Positions 15,232-23,930 of a DNA stretch of 35,192 nucleotides are shown here, piece by piece. The translations under genes and the position numbers were made by a program. Every line of letters begins with the position of its first letter. Positions within the stretch are counted from its first letter, which is position 1. This DNA is from Paenibacillus tyrphae (GTDB lineage Bacteria; Bacillota; Bacilli; Paenibacillales; NBRC-103111), in contig NZ_BSDJ01000050.1 in NCBI RefSeq assembly GCF_027925525.1, positions 1-35,192 of the forward strand, written 5' to 3'. The notes beneath the pieces were generated by a model. It had not been told where the DNA came from, made no database searches, and saw only the letters and a program-made list of their open reading frames with translations.

Positions 15232-16521
15232 ATGACATTTGAACAATTGAAACTGATTCCCCCCATTCTTAAAGCGTTGGCTAAGGAAAATTATACACAG
15301 CCCACTCCCATACAGGAGCAGGCAATTCCGCCGGTGCTGGCGGGCCGTGATTTGTTCGGCTGCGCTCAGACAGGGACCGGCAAGACAGCGGCGTTCTTGC
15401 TGCCAATTATCCAACTGCTGAGTGCGCAGCAGGGACGACCGAGCGGCAAGCGCGTCATTCGTTCGCTGATCCTGACGCCTACGCGAGAGCTGGCCATTCA
15501 GATATCCGACAACTTTAAAGCTTACGGACGCTTTTTGAATCTGCGAAGTGCCGTGATTGTAGGCGGCGTCTCGCAAAAAGCACAGGAGCAGGCGCTTGAG
15601 CAAGGCATGGATATACTGATAGCGACGCCTGGCCGACTGATCGACCTGATGAACCAAGGGTTCGCCGATCTGCGTCACGTGCAGATTCTCGTGCTGGACG
15701 AAGCAGACCGCATGCTAGATATGGGCTTCATTCACGACATGAGAAGGATCATCGCCAAGCTGCCTGCCAAACGACAGACGCTGTTCTTTTCGGCGACGAT
15801 GCCGCCCGAGATCACGTCTCTGGTAGACTCACTGCTGACGAATCCAATGAAAATCGAAATTACGCCCGTTTCCTCGACCGCGGAGCGGATCAAGCAGGCA
15901 CTCTACTTTGTGGACAAGCCGAATAAGCTGCCGCTGTTGATCGACCTGCTACAAGACAAGTCGATCGAGAGCGCGCTTGTGTTCACCCGTACGAAGCATG
16001 GTGCGGATCGGCTGGTGAGGGGCTTGACGAAGGCGAAGATTACCGCGCAGGCGATTCACGGCGACAAGTCGCAGAACGCCCGCCAAGCTGCGTTGAATAA
16101 CTTCAAGCAAGGTGTGACTCGCATGCTGGTGGCGACAGATATTGCGGCCCGGGGCATCGACATCGAGGAGCTGTCGCACGTCATTAACTACAATTTGCCG
16201 AATATCCCGGAGACGTATGTACATCGGATCGGCCGCACCGGACGAGCGGGATTAAGCGGAATAGCGATTTCGTTTTGCGAGTACGAGGAGATTCCTTATC
16301 TGAAAGATATCGAGAAGCTGATCAAGCAGAAGATTCCGGTGATCGGGGATCATCCGTATCCGATGACTATTAATGAATCGACTCCGACGGCAGTTAGTGA
16401 GACCAGAACCAGCGTCACATCTTCCGAGGATCGTGTCACCCGCGGCCCTAATCGAAACGACTCTGCCGGCAGAAAAGGAACCTTCGAAGGTTCCGGCCGC
16501 CGCAGGAAACGGCGGTCCTAA
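15232..16521 (+). CDS. DEAD-box ATP-dependent RNA helicase (RhlE-like)
   Basis: A 429-residue helicase. ATG 15232 is chosen because AAGGAG lies about 7 bases before it and the protein then starts MTFEQLKL, as RhlE-type helicases do. All core motifs are present: the Q motif (PTPIQEQAIP), motif I AQTGTGKT, Ia PTRELA, GG, TPGR, II LDEAD, III SAT, then in the second RecA domain VFTRTK, ATDIAARGIDI and VI HRIGRTGRAG. A roughly 50-residue tail, rich in Ser/Thr then Arg (ending GRRRKRRS), probably binds RNA without a defined fold. Likely jobs: remodelling of ribosome assembly intermediates or mRNA, often more important in the cold. The gene stands alone; a TATAAT 50 bases upstream may be its promoter. 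Confidence 0.93.
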   Translation: MTFEQLKLIPPILKALAKENYTQPTPIQEQAIPPVLAGRDLFGCAQTGTGKTAAFLLPIIQLLSAQQGRPSGKRVIRSLILTPTRELAIQISDNFKAYGRFLNLRSAVIVGGVSQKAQEQALEQGMDILIATPGRLIDLMNQGFADLRHVQILVLDEADRMLDMGFIHDMRRIIAKLPAKRQTLFFSATMPPEITSLVDSLLTNPMKIEITPVSSTAERIKQALYFVDKPNKLPLLIDLLQDKSIESALVFTRTKHGADRLVRGLTKAKITAQAIHGDKSQNARQAALNNFKQGVTRMLVATDIAARGIDIEELSHVINYNLPNIPETYVHRIGRTGRAGLSGIAISFCEYEEIPYLKDIEKLIKQKIPVIGDHPYPMTINESTPTAVSETRTSVTSSEDRVTRGPNRNDSAGRKGTFEGSGRRRKRRS

Positions 16522-16616
16522 ATCAACATGACGACCGCAACAAGTAGGAGTATAGGTAGCTTTAATAATAGGTTATACCAATAAAGGAATGAATATTAAA
16601 AAGGGAGCGAATGTAC

Positions 16617-16973
16617 ATGATACAAATAACGATTCCAACACCGGATGTCACCATATACAAACAGAAAGACCCTGAGTTAAGCAATATTTATGGGTTTACG
16701 GATTTTCACCTGATTTCAAGAGATAAAGCGGGGATTTTTATGTTTTACAATGATCGGGATGAACTCCTATTCGTTGGCAAAGCACGAAAATTAAGACCCC
16801 GAATCAAAAAACATTTTGATGATACAGTATCCATCATGAAAAATTACAGGGGCGAAGTTGCCAAAATCGAGGTTTGTATTGTCGAGGACCCTGTTCATAG
16901 AGAAATTTATGAAACATTTATTATTAACGAACTCAAGGCCAGATACAATGTAGATAAAGTGTTTTACAAATAA
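16617..16973 (+). CDS. Orphan GIY-YIG-domain protein (UvrC N-terminus-like)
   Basis: A 118-residue protein. ATG 16617 is preferred to ATG 16611, since GGGAG (16603-16607) is 9 bases from the former and 3 from the latter. Residues about 38-110 are a GIY-YIG nuclease domain: GIFMFY takes the GIY place, LLFVGKA takes the YIG place, the catalytic-type Arg is in KLRPRIKKHF, and the metal-binding Glu and Asn are in YETFIINELKARYN. The YIG is changed to FVG. It resembles the stand-alone UvrC N-terminal-like proteins of Bacillus (YurQ type), which lack the rest of UvrC. It may nick DNA, but activity with altered GIY and YIG positions is uncertain. It is followed 38 bases later by the methyltransferase-like gene, perhaps co-transcribed. 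Confidence 0.8.
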   Translation: MIQITIPTPDVTIYKQKDPELSNIYGFTDFHLISRDKAGIFMFYNDRDELLFVGKARKLRPRIKKHFDDTVSIMKNYRGEVAKIEVCIVEDPVHREIYETFIINELKARYNVDKVFYK

Positions 16974-17011
16974 GGAATCGAATAGCTTCCAGAGGACAGG
17001 AAATCGGTTAA

Positions 17012-18568
17012 ATGACAATTCATAATAAACAACGTTACCGCTTTAGTGAAGCACCTATATGGAATATTCAGAGGGAATATTATGAACAAGAAGGATTGAA
17101 GGCTTGGAACAACGACCAAGTTCCTCAATATATCACGTGCAATCCAATGATCGCTGCGGCCTATGCAGAAATGATATTCGGCTTTCTTCAAGACCGGGCA
17201 AATAAGGAAGATAGCTCGGAGCCTGTTCTTATTGTGGAGCTTGGAGCAGGAGCGGGGCGTTTCGCTTTCCATGTGTTACACGAGTTATGTCAGTTGATTG
17301 ACTATGCAGGGATAACGTTGCCTTCGTTTCGATATATCATGACGGATTTGGCGATGAACAATGTGTTGGCGTGGAAGGGTCATCCAGCTCTACAGGCTTT
17401 TATTGCCAAAGGAGTACTCGATTTTGCACGATTTGATGCGGTTTATGACACGGTTCTGAATTTGATTGTATCAGACACAACCATTCGTAAAGGAGATTTA
17501 AAGCAGCCTGTTGTCATTGTGGCTAACTACTTTTTTGATAGTATTCCGCAAGAGCTGCTTTATGTGTCGGAAGGTAAAATTTACGAAGCCGATGTTTTCA
17601 TCGAGTATCCTAAACGTAAGGATTCACTTAAACCATCAGAATTACTTGATCAAATATCTTTACATTATAAGCATCGGCGGGCGCCGGAGTATGAGCAAGA
17701 AACTTATCCTTATCGTGATGTCATAGCCATATATCAGGAACAATTGGAAGATTCGCATATTTTATTTCCAGTCGCCGGATTAACTTGTTTGGAACGTTTG
17801 AACCAGTTGTCGCAGGAAGGATTTTTATTAATAACAGCAGACAAAGGGGATCATTTACTTGAAAACTGGAAATTCGCGGAACCACCGGAGTTGATCCTAC
17901 ATGGAAGTTTTTCTTTAACGGCAAACTACCATGCGATTCAGCAAGTTATGGAACAGAACGGAGCCCTCGCGTTATTTCCTCCGCATCATTATAAAAATAT
18001 AAATATTGGTTGTATTATCCATATGGATACACCGATGGACTACTTCCAGACAAGATTAGCTTATCGTCGATTTATTGAGCGCTTTGGTCCGGACGAATTT
18101 TTTAGCTTGAAGGAATGGGTAGATCTCAATCTAGATAGCATGGAACTACAGCAAATATTAAGTTTTTGGCGTTTAGGTGGATATGACGCGGAGTTCTTCA
18201 CTCAGAGCTCGAAGCAGATCTCTAGTCTGTTACTAGATGCAAATGATGAGGAAAAGCAGGATATTTTTCGGGGTATACAGCTTATGTGGTCGTCGTACTA
18301 CGTAATGGAGCAGCGTTATGGTATCGCACTTGAGGCTGGATTGTTACTGTTTGAGATGGAAATGTACGGGGACTCCAAACGGTTTTTAGAAATATCAATA
18401 GATGAAGATCAAGAGAACATCGTATCCACCGTATATTATTGTCTAGCTATTTGTTGCTTTGAGCTAGAATTAGAAGAAGATGCTTTGAATTACATTAGAA
18501 TGTTTTTAAAACATGAGCCTGATCATGAAGAGGCCCTGGCGTTGTTACACCGATTTGAGCAAGAATAG
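17012..18568 (+). CDS. SAM-dependent methyltransferase (MidA/NDUFAF7-like) with TPR-like tail
   Basis: A 518-residue cytoplasmic protein. Residues about 65-200 carry a class I SAM-binding fold: motif I LIVELGAGAGRFAFHVL, an acidic residue at the end of the second strand in YIMTDLAMNN, and then VIVANYFFDSIPQELLYV, which closely follows the ANEFFDALP block of the MidA/NDUFAF7 family of protein arginine methyltransferases. Residues about 200-370 fit the rest of that domain. The last 150 or so residues are helical and end in a TPR-like pair (YCLAICCFELELEEDALNYI, then FLKHEPDHEEALALL). Fusion of this methyltransferase with a TPR tail suggests a protein substrate held by the repeats. Target unknown. 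A weak AGGA-type site precedes the ATG. A terminator follows at 18604. Confidence 0.75.
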   Translation: MTIHNKQRYRFSEAPIWNIQREYYEQEGLKAWNNDQVPQYITCNPMIAAAYAEMIFGFLQDRANKEDSSEPVLIVELGAGAGRFAFHVLHELCQLIDYAGITLPSFRYIMTDLAMNNVLAWKGHPALQAFIAKGVLDFARFDAVYDTVLNLIVSDTTIRKGDLKQPVVIVANYFFDSIPQELLYVSEGKIYEADVFIEYPKRKDSLKPSELLDQISLHYKHRRAPEYEQETYPYRDVIAIYQEQLEDSHILFPVAGLTCLERLNQLSQEGFLLITADKGDHLLENWKFAEPPELILHGSFSLTANYHAIQQVMEQNGALALFPPHHYKNINIGCIIHMDTPMDYFQTRLAYRRFIERFGPDEFFSLKEWVDLNLDSMELQQILSFWRLGGYDAEFFTQSSKQISSLLLDANDEEKQDIFRGIQLMWSSYYVMEQRYGIALEAGLLLFEMEMYGDSKRFLEISIDEDQENIVSTVYYCLAICCFELELEEDALNYIRMFLKHEPDHEEALALLHRFEQE

Positions 18569-18603
18569 AGCCTGGCTTGGATCAATTATATAAAATGCTG
18601 TTT

Positions 18604-18640
18604 AAGCGGAAGGAGGAGACTCTGTTCCGCTTATTTATTT
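18604..18640 (+). terminator. Terminator after the methyltransferase gene
   Basis: AAGCGGAA (18604-18611) pairs exactly with TTCCGCTT (18625-18632), followed by ATTTATTT. It lies 35 bases beyond the stop codon. Confidence 0.75.
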
Positions 18641-18801
18641 GGCGCGGGCATTGTCGGCTGGTTGGCCCCGGAATTTCCGGAATCGCAAAATGTAAAAAAT
18701 TTAGAAGTCAGGTAAAGGAATCGAAATTGTTAAGTGCACAGGATCAGCTTACAATTTGTATTAAAGGGATGAAAGCGTTTTAACGAGGAGGCTGGGTCTT
18801 G

Positions 18802-19890
18802 ATGTTCAAAGAACGCATTTTGCATTCGAATCATAGACGAATCCTTATCATTTTTAGTTTGTTGACCGTCATGGTAACAGCGGCGTTTTCGGGCGGAGCT
18901 TGGTGGAAAGGGAACGAGGAGGAAGTGATCGCTACGGTCAATGGCAATCCGATTCACGTGGAAGAATTCCAACGAGCGATTCGTTTGAAAAAATCGGCGA
19001 TCATGAACTATTTTCGCGATCAACATCATGCGGATCAGTCCGAGACGTTCTGGACAACTTCATTCGATGGCGAGATTCCTATTGAGATGCTGAAGAAGAA
19101 GGCATTGGATGACTGTGTGCGTTTGAAGGTTCGACTGCTGCAGGCTAAGGATCTGGGGATCCTGCAAGACATTAGTTACCCGGGATTTCTCCGGCAATTG
19201 CAGCAAGAGAATCTCCGAAGAGCGGAAGCGATCAAGAACCGTCAGGTCGTATACGGACCTGAACGATATGACGAATATACGTATCTGGAGTATCTGCTGA
19301 CGAATTCAACCCTTGCTGTGAAGCAGCACTTGCAGCAAAATGCTTTGAAGCAGGGCGAGTCATCGCTGAGATTGTTCTATGAAGAGCATAAAGATCAGCG
19401 ATACAGGACGCGGGGCTATGTCACGGTGCAACGAATTTCACGCACGATCCTGGACTCTAATCATCTAATCGATCCCGCACTCGAACAGAAAGTAAAAAGG
19501 CTATTTGAAGAGGCGCATGCCAAGTTGTTATCTGGTGCGTCATTTGAAGACGTTGTTGCAGCCTATGCTGCGCCAGATACGGAACTGGAATTGACCATTG
19601 ATCTGGGCGACGAACGACGGAATGCCAGAAGCCCGGTAGCCCAGGCCGCAGCCAAGCTCTCTGTTCAAGAGATGAGTCAGATTATTGAAGATAACGGCAG
19701 TCTCCATCTCTTAAAATGCATCGAGAGGGTAGAACCTGACTCGGCTTATCTGGCCTATGAGCAGGTGAAGGATCAAGTGCTTCAGGATTATGTCAATGGT
19801 GAATATGAGACAAGCATTCGTGAGATGACGGCCTCAGCGCAAGTTGTGAGGCACGACAAGCTATATCAGTCCTTTCAAATGCAATTTTGA
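18802..19890 (+). CDS. Membrane-anchored SurA/PrsA-like peptidyl-prolyl isomerase-type foldase
   Basis: A 362-residue protein. ATG 18802 follows GAGGAGG by 10 bases; TTG 18799, directly before it, is also possible (7 bases). After a basic start, residues about 13-32 form one membrane segment (ILIIFSLLTVMVTAAFSGGA), without a lipobox, so the protein is probably anchored with its body outside. Residues about 40-160 resemble a SurA-N chaperone domain (VIATVNGNPIHVEEFQRAI is the usual opening). Residues about 205-330 are a rotamase-like part with the weak 'LLSGASFEDVVAAY' repeat unit seen in parvulin proteins. Catalytic parvulin residues are not clear, so it may be chaperone only. It sits just upstream of a large secreted protein, which it may help to fold. 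Its stop codon is inside a palindrome. Confidence 0.75.
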   Translation: MFKERILHSNHRRILIIFSLLTVMVTAAFSGGAWWKGNEEEVIATVNGNPIHVEEFQRAIRLKKSAIMNYFRDQHHADQSETFWTTSFDGEIPIEMLKKKALDDCVRLKVRLLQAKDLGILQDISYPGFLRQLQQENLRRAEAIKNRQVVYGPERYDEYTYLEYLLTNSTLAVKQHLQQNALKQGESSLRLFYEEHKDQRYRTRGYVTVQRISRTILDSNHLIDPALEQKVKRLFEEAHAKLLSGASFEDVVAAYAAPDTELELTIDLGDERRNARSPVAQAAAKLSVQEMSQIIEDNGSLHLLKCIERVEPDSAYLAYEQVKDQVLQDYVNGEYETSIREMTASAQVVRHDKLYQSFQMQF

Positions 19891-19899
19891 AGCGCTTCA
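19888..19899. promoter_or_regulatory. Perfect 12-bp palindrome TGAAGCGCTTCA, LacI-family-like operator
   Basis: TGAAGCGCTTCA is its own reverse complement and includes the TGA stop of the foldase gene. The central CG with flanking A/T arms is the style of LacI/GalR-family operators, and it lies only 7 bases before a cre-like box. It could regulate the beta-helix gene downstream. Confidence 0.5.
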
Positions 19900-19905
19900 A
19901 TTTGT

Positions 19906-19919
19906 TGTAACCGCTTAAA
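19906..19919 (+). promoter_or_regulatory. Candidate cre (CcpA) box before the beta-helix gene
   Basis: TGTAACCGCTTAAA matches the 14-base cre consensus TGWAANCGNTNWCA at all but one position. It lies about 55 bases upstream of the secreted beta-helix gene. A glucose-repression role is inferred. Confidence 0.5.
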
Positions 19920-19973
19920 CAGCTTGCTGTTGAGGCGTTGCATACATAATGAAAGGCGAAGGGATGATCATTG

Positions 19974-22055
19974 ATGTACAGAAGAACTGTGCAACGCGCC
20001 ATTTGTTTGGCGATGGCGGCCGCTATGCTTCTCAGTCTGGCAATAACCGTTCCTCGGGACGCCAAGGCTGCGGGGGGAGCAACCTATTACGTGGATAACG
20101 TAAATGGGAATGACGCTTCGAATGGAACAAGCGCCGGGACCGCTTGGAAGACATTAACGAAAGTGAACGCGACGACGTTTGCCCCAGGTGACAAGATTTT
20201 ATTCAAGGCAGGAGGAGCTTGGCAAGGACAATTATGGCCAAAAGGTTCGGGGGTGAACGGGAGTCCCATTGTTATCGACCAATACGGGACAGGGAATAAA
20301 CCGCTCATTGCGGGAGTTACGAGCGAGCTGCAGACGGTCTTTTTGAAAAATCAGGAGTACTGGGAAATCAACAACTTGGAGGTTACTAATCCTTCTACAC
20401 TGCCTTTCTCCAGGGACTGGAAAGGGGCCCGGGGTGAGCGGCGTGGCGTCTATATTTTGAATGAGGAGAGCGGCATCTTAAATCATATTTACATTAAAAA
20501 TTTGAATATTCATGATGTGGATGGGGTGTATACGACCCGGGCCGGCGGGATCATTTTCGATTCTGTGGGCTCCTATGTGCCAAGTGCGTTTAATGATGTA
20601 CTGATCGATGGCAATACATTAACGGATGTGGATGCGTATGGGATTAATATCGGTTCGAACTGTACGATTCGGTATGGCATGGGCGATCTTTGGGAGTGGG
20701 TTCCTAAGCCTTACGGGTCTTGGACGCCAACGACGAATTTGAAAATCTCGAATAATACGATCGTTCGGCCTGCGACGGGCGGGATTGCATGGAATGTGAC
20801 GGATGGCGCGATTGTCGAGCGAAATACGGTTCAAGAAGCCACGTTTTTGGCAACAAATGCTTCGATCTGGTGGGCCTATGCGGATAATAACGTGGTTCAA
20901 TACAATGAATCTTTTGGAAGCCACAACGGGGAAATGGATGGCGAGGGGTTTGATGTGGATGCGGGAAACATAGGCTCCCTGGTTCAGTATAATTACAGTC
21001 ATGACAATGCAGGCGGCTTTATGTTATTCGTCAATGATACGTATTATACGACGAATACGATCGTTCGCTACAATATCAGTCAGAACGACAGGAATCACTT
21101 GTTCCGGTACAGCGGTTCTATTGATACGGTCTATAATTATAACAACACGGTGTACGTCGGAGCGGCATCGGGTAATCCCGTGATGAGCGATTATTTCACG
21201 AAATCTTCAGGCGCACCGAAAAATATTAAGAATTACAACAACGTCTACTATAGCGTGGGAGATCGGGGATGGAATCTGACTGGGCAAACGTTTGACTCGA
21301 ATGCGTATTACGGCGGCAAAACGTTAGTGAACTCGGATGCGCATCGCATAACTGCGGAACCGAAATTCATGAATCCGGGCAGTGGCGGCGTCGGTATGAA
21401 TACGTTGGACGGCTACAAACTCCAGCCCAACTCACCGCTTATTGGGGCAGGCGTTCCTCTGGCGGACAACGGCGGAAGGGACTATTTCGGTAATGCCTTA
21501 TATAACGGAGACCCGGATATCGGCGCCTACGAGTATCAAGGTGCGGTACCGCCGGCTACGGGCAAAACGCCAATTGTATTCACACCCGCGCCCATTACCC
21601 CAATGCCGGAACAACCGAAGCCGGCACCGGGAAATTTGGCGCCGCTTGCAACTGTGAGTGCATCCATCGCCACTTTGTCCACCAGCTCTATTAAAAGCCT
21701 GACGGATAGCTCCTATGACAAAGCTTGGTCGAGTGTGGATAAAGGCGTGACATTCCCGAATTATATTACGCTTGATTTTGGTTCCAGATCGGTAACTGCG
21801 AGCAAGCTGATAGTGGTAACCAGGTTTGGAACGGGGCAAGGCGTTACGAAGTTCGATCTTGAAGCTTATAACGGGACGGCTTGGGTGCCGGTGAAGACAG
21901 GTATTCAATGGACATGGGCATATAGCGATACGACGAATGAGACACAGACCCTTAATTTTGACTCTACCACGGCGAAGCAGTTCCGTTTGAAGATTAACGG
22001 GGCAAATTTGAAATGGGGCAATTTCGCGATTAACGAGTTGGAGCTGTACAGGTAA
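19974..22055 (+). CDS. Secreted right-handed beta-helix protein with F5/8-type C (discoidin) domain
   Basis: A 693-residue exported protein. ATG 19974 is chosen over TTG 19971; GAAGGG lies about 10 bases before it. Residues 1-32 are a signal peptide ending AKA. Residues 36-65 hold YYVDNVNGNDASNGTS and AWKTLTKVN, the usual opening of secreted parallel beta-helix proteins (DUF1565/pectate-lyase-like). Residues about 100-470 form the beta-helix with many short N-rich turns. A Pro-rich linker (about 525-555, with PAPITPMPEQPKPAPG) leads to residues about 556-693, an F5/8 type C/CBM32-like sugar-binding domain. A polysaccharide lyase or hydrolase is likely, but no catalytic residues can be named. 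It starts a locus with a sensor-regulator pair, an ABC importer and a dehydrogenase, so its products are probably imported. Confidence 0.8.
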   Translation: MYRRTVQRAICLAMAAAMLLSLAITVPRDAKAAGGATYYVDNVNGNDASNGTSAGTAWKTLTKVNATTFAPGDKILFKAGGAWQGQLWPKGSGVNGSPIVIDQYGTGNKPLIAGVTSELQTVFLKNQEYWEINNLEVTNPSTLPFSRDWKGARGERRGVYILNEESGILNHIYIKNLNIHDVDGVYTTRAGGIIFDSVGSYVPSAFNDVLIDGNTLTDVDAYGINIGSNCTIRYGMGDLWEWVPKPYGSWTPTTNLKISNNTIVRPATGGIAWNVTDGAIVERNTVQEATFLATNASIWWAYADNNVVQYNESFGSHNGEMDGEGFDVDAGNIGSLVQYNYSHDNAGGFMLFVNDTYYTTNTIVRYNISQNDRNHLFRYSGSIDTVYNYNNTVYVGAASGNPVMSDYFTKSSGAPKNIKNYNNVYYSVGDRGWNLTGQTFDSNAYYGGKTLVNSDAHRITAEPKFMNPGSGGVGMNTLDGYKLQPNSPLIGAGVPLADNGGRDYFGNALYNGDPDIGAYEYQGAVPPATGKTPIVFTPAPITPMPEQPKPAPGNLAPLATVSASIATLSTSSIKSLTDSSYDKAWSSVDKGVTFPNYITLDFGSRSVTASKLIVVTRFGTGQGVTKFDLEAYNGTAWVPVKTGIQWTWAYSDTTNETQTLNFDSTTAKQFRLKINGANLKWGNFAINELELYR

Positions 22056-22063
22056 AGAAAAAG

Positions 22064-22094
22064 AAGCCGATCATCCTGTGGATGGCCGGCTTTT
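22064..22094 (+). terminator. Terminator after the beta-helix gene
   Basis: AAGCCG and the following bases (22064-22076) pair with GGATGGCCGGCTT (22080-22092), with two internal mismatches, and TTTT follows the arm. It separates the enzyme gene from the sensor-regulator genes. Confidence 0.7.
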
Positions 22095-22181
22095 CCAACA
22101 TTGAACAAAAGATTCGGGGATGATAAATTGTTGTAAACGATGAATGCTATTATATGGATAAGAAAGCGGGCCGAAACCATC

Positions 22182-23918
22182 ATGAAACTTCTGACAACAG
22201 GAACGAAGGGTTGGTTTGTCTATCAGAAGGTTGTAGTTGTCTTCATTGCATTCATGATTCCACTCGTTGCGATGAACATTTGGGTGAATTACAAAGAGAT
22301 GTCCTTCACGAAGAAGACGATCACGGATTCGGCTGTAGCCGGAGCTTCTTTTTATGCCAATCAGCTCGATAAGGAATTATATTTTATTCGGAGCCAGCAA
22401 CTGCAATTCGTCAATGATAAGGATCTTCAGAAGCTTAGCTTTCAAGGGAGCACACTCGATGAGTATGCCTTGTTTGAATTAATTAATCAGACGAAAGACC
22501 GGTTGTCTGCGATTCAATACTCGAGTGAACTCATCGTCGATGCCGGCGTTTATGTCAAAGAAATTGGCAAGACCACAAGTATAGGCGGTATCTCGGACAC
22601 ACCGAATGATGAATCAGAATTCATTGTCCCATTAGCCGGGCTGACGCCGAAACCGTCTTTCTATCAAAAAGATGGCCGACTCTTCTTTATTGAGAGTGAG
22701 AATAACTCGGGAATCATCTCTTATATCGAGATTTCGACGTCTCGCTTGCGGGAGGCCCTTCGCCAGATTACCACGCTCTATCAAGAATCGGAAGTATTTC
22801 TGGGGAGCAAAACACTCGGCCATGTATTATCGACGGCGAAGGATCAGAACGTCATCATTCCCTTGCTTGCACAACTGGAGGAAGGAAATAAGGGGAATGC
22901 CAATCCTTCCAGGGTGATCGATATCGCTGGAACAAGTTATTTTGTAATGACGTGTCCAGTCGGTTCTTTGAATCTGTCGCTGGTCATGTATGTGGATCAT
23001 AACGAAATTACGCGCCCGCTTAGGCAGTACAGCTTTTGGTTCTACGCATTATTCGTGATTGCAATCGTGGTGCTGCTGCTCTATTCTTACTCGCTTAATT
23101 TTATGATCCACAGACCTTTGTCCAAGCTCACCAAGGCGTTCCAGATGATGGAGACCGATAATCTGAATCTCATCATCGAGTCGAAGACGAGGGATGAGTT
23201 TCATTATTTATTTCACAGCTTTAATCGCATGGCGTTCCGTTTGAAGCGTTCGATCGAGGAGAATTATGAGCACAAGATTGCGATTCAGCAATCGGAATTG
23301 AAACAACTGCAATCGCAGATCAATCCTCATTTTCTATATAACAGCTTTTTTAATATTTATATGATGTGCAAGGTGGGAGATTCAGACGGAGCTGCGGAGC
23401 TATCGCAAAAGCTTGGCAGTTATTATCAATATATAACGAGGAATGGGTCCGACGAGGTGCCCTTGTACAAAGAGTATCAGCATGCCTTGGATTATTGTGA
23501 AATTCAGTGCATCCGCTTCTCGAATCGAATCCGATACGAACATGAGGAGATACCGGATTATGCGAAGGCGGTTACGGTGCCGCGATTGATCATACAGCCG
23601 ATTGTTGAAAATGTTTTCGAACATGCGTTCGAAGACGGCATGATGAACGGCATTCTGTCTATGACGGTCGATTATCAGGAAGGGGTCGTACGGATTAAGG
23701 TCGAAGATAACGGCCGCCTCCTGACAGACGAGACGCTGCAAAGTTTGCAAGAGCAGTTGCGTAATGAATCCGGACAACAAGAGAAGACGGGGCTCATGAA
23801 TGTGAATAATCGATTGCAGTTGAAGTATGGGGCGGGCAGCGGGCTTTTTGTCTCTCGCAGCCAACATGGTGGATTGCGTGCCGAACTGATGATCCGAACC
23901 CAAAACGAACGAAAGTGA
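22182..23918 (+). CDS. YesM-like sensor histidine kinase
   Basis: A 578-residue kinase. ATG 22182 gives a typical short basic N-terminus before the first membrane segment (about 13-35). ATG 22140 is possible, but it sits within a TGTAAACG motif and neither has a clear ribosome site. Residues 36-285 form an extracellular sensory domain, then a second membrane segment (about 288-310) and HAMP (about 310-365). The His_kinase block QSQINPHFLYNSFFNIY carries phospho-acceptor H383. The ATPase domain has PRLIIQPIVENVFEHAF (N box), a short D-N-G box and a G-rich end (GLMNVNNRLQLKYG). YesM kinases in this group sense sugars, often through a binding protein, and pair with AraC-type YesN regulators; the next gene is one, 12 bases away. 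Confidence 0.92.
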   Translation: MKLLTTGTKGWFVYQKVVVVFIAFMIPLVAMNIWVNYKEMSFTKKTITDSAVAGASFYANQLDKELYFIRSQQLQFVNDKDLQKLSFQGSTLDEYALFELINQTKDRLSAIQYSSELIVDAGVYVKEIGKTTSIGGISDTPNDESEFIVPLAGLTPKPSFYQKDGRLFFIESENNSGIISYIEISTSRLREALRQITTLYQESEVFLGSKTLGHVLSTAKDQNVIIPLLAQLEEGNKGNANPSRVIDIAGTSYFVMTCPVGSLNLSLVMYVDHNEITRPLRQYSFWFYALFVIAIVVLLLYSYSLNFMIHRPLSKLTKAFQMMETDNLNLIIESKTRDEFHYLFHSFNRMAFRLKRSIEENYEHKIAIQQSELKQLQSQINPHFLYNSFFNIYMMCKVGDSDGAAELSQKLGSYYQYITRNGSDEVPLYKEYQHALDYCEIQCIRFSNRIRYEHEEIPDYAKAVTVPRLIIQPIVENVFEHAFEDGMMNGILSMTVDYQEGVVRIKVEDNGRLLTDETLQSLQEQLRNESGQQEKTGLMNVNNRLQLKYGAGSGLFVSRSQHGGLRAELMIRTQNERK

Positions 23919-23930
23919 GGGCCTGTTGCC

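Noticed and set aside
16477..16494. 18-bp perfect palindrome GGAACCTTCGAAGGTTCC in the helicase gene
   Set aside because: It is inside coding sequence and encodes ordinary tail residues. A second GC stem follows near the stop, but no T run, so neither is a clear terminator.
18577..18783. 68-codon frame after the methyltransferase gene
   Set aside because: It contains the terminator stem at 18604-18632, lacks a ribosome site, and its translation has no family features.
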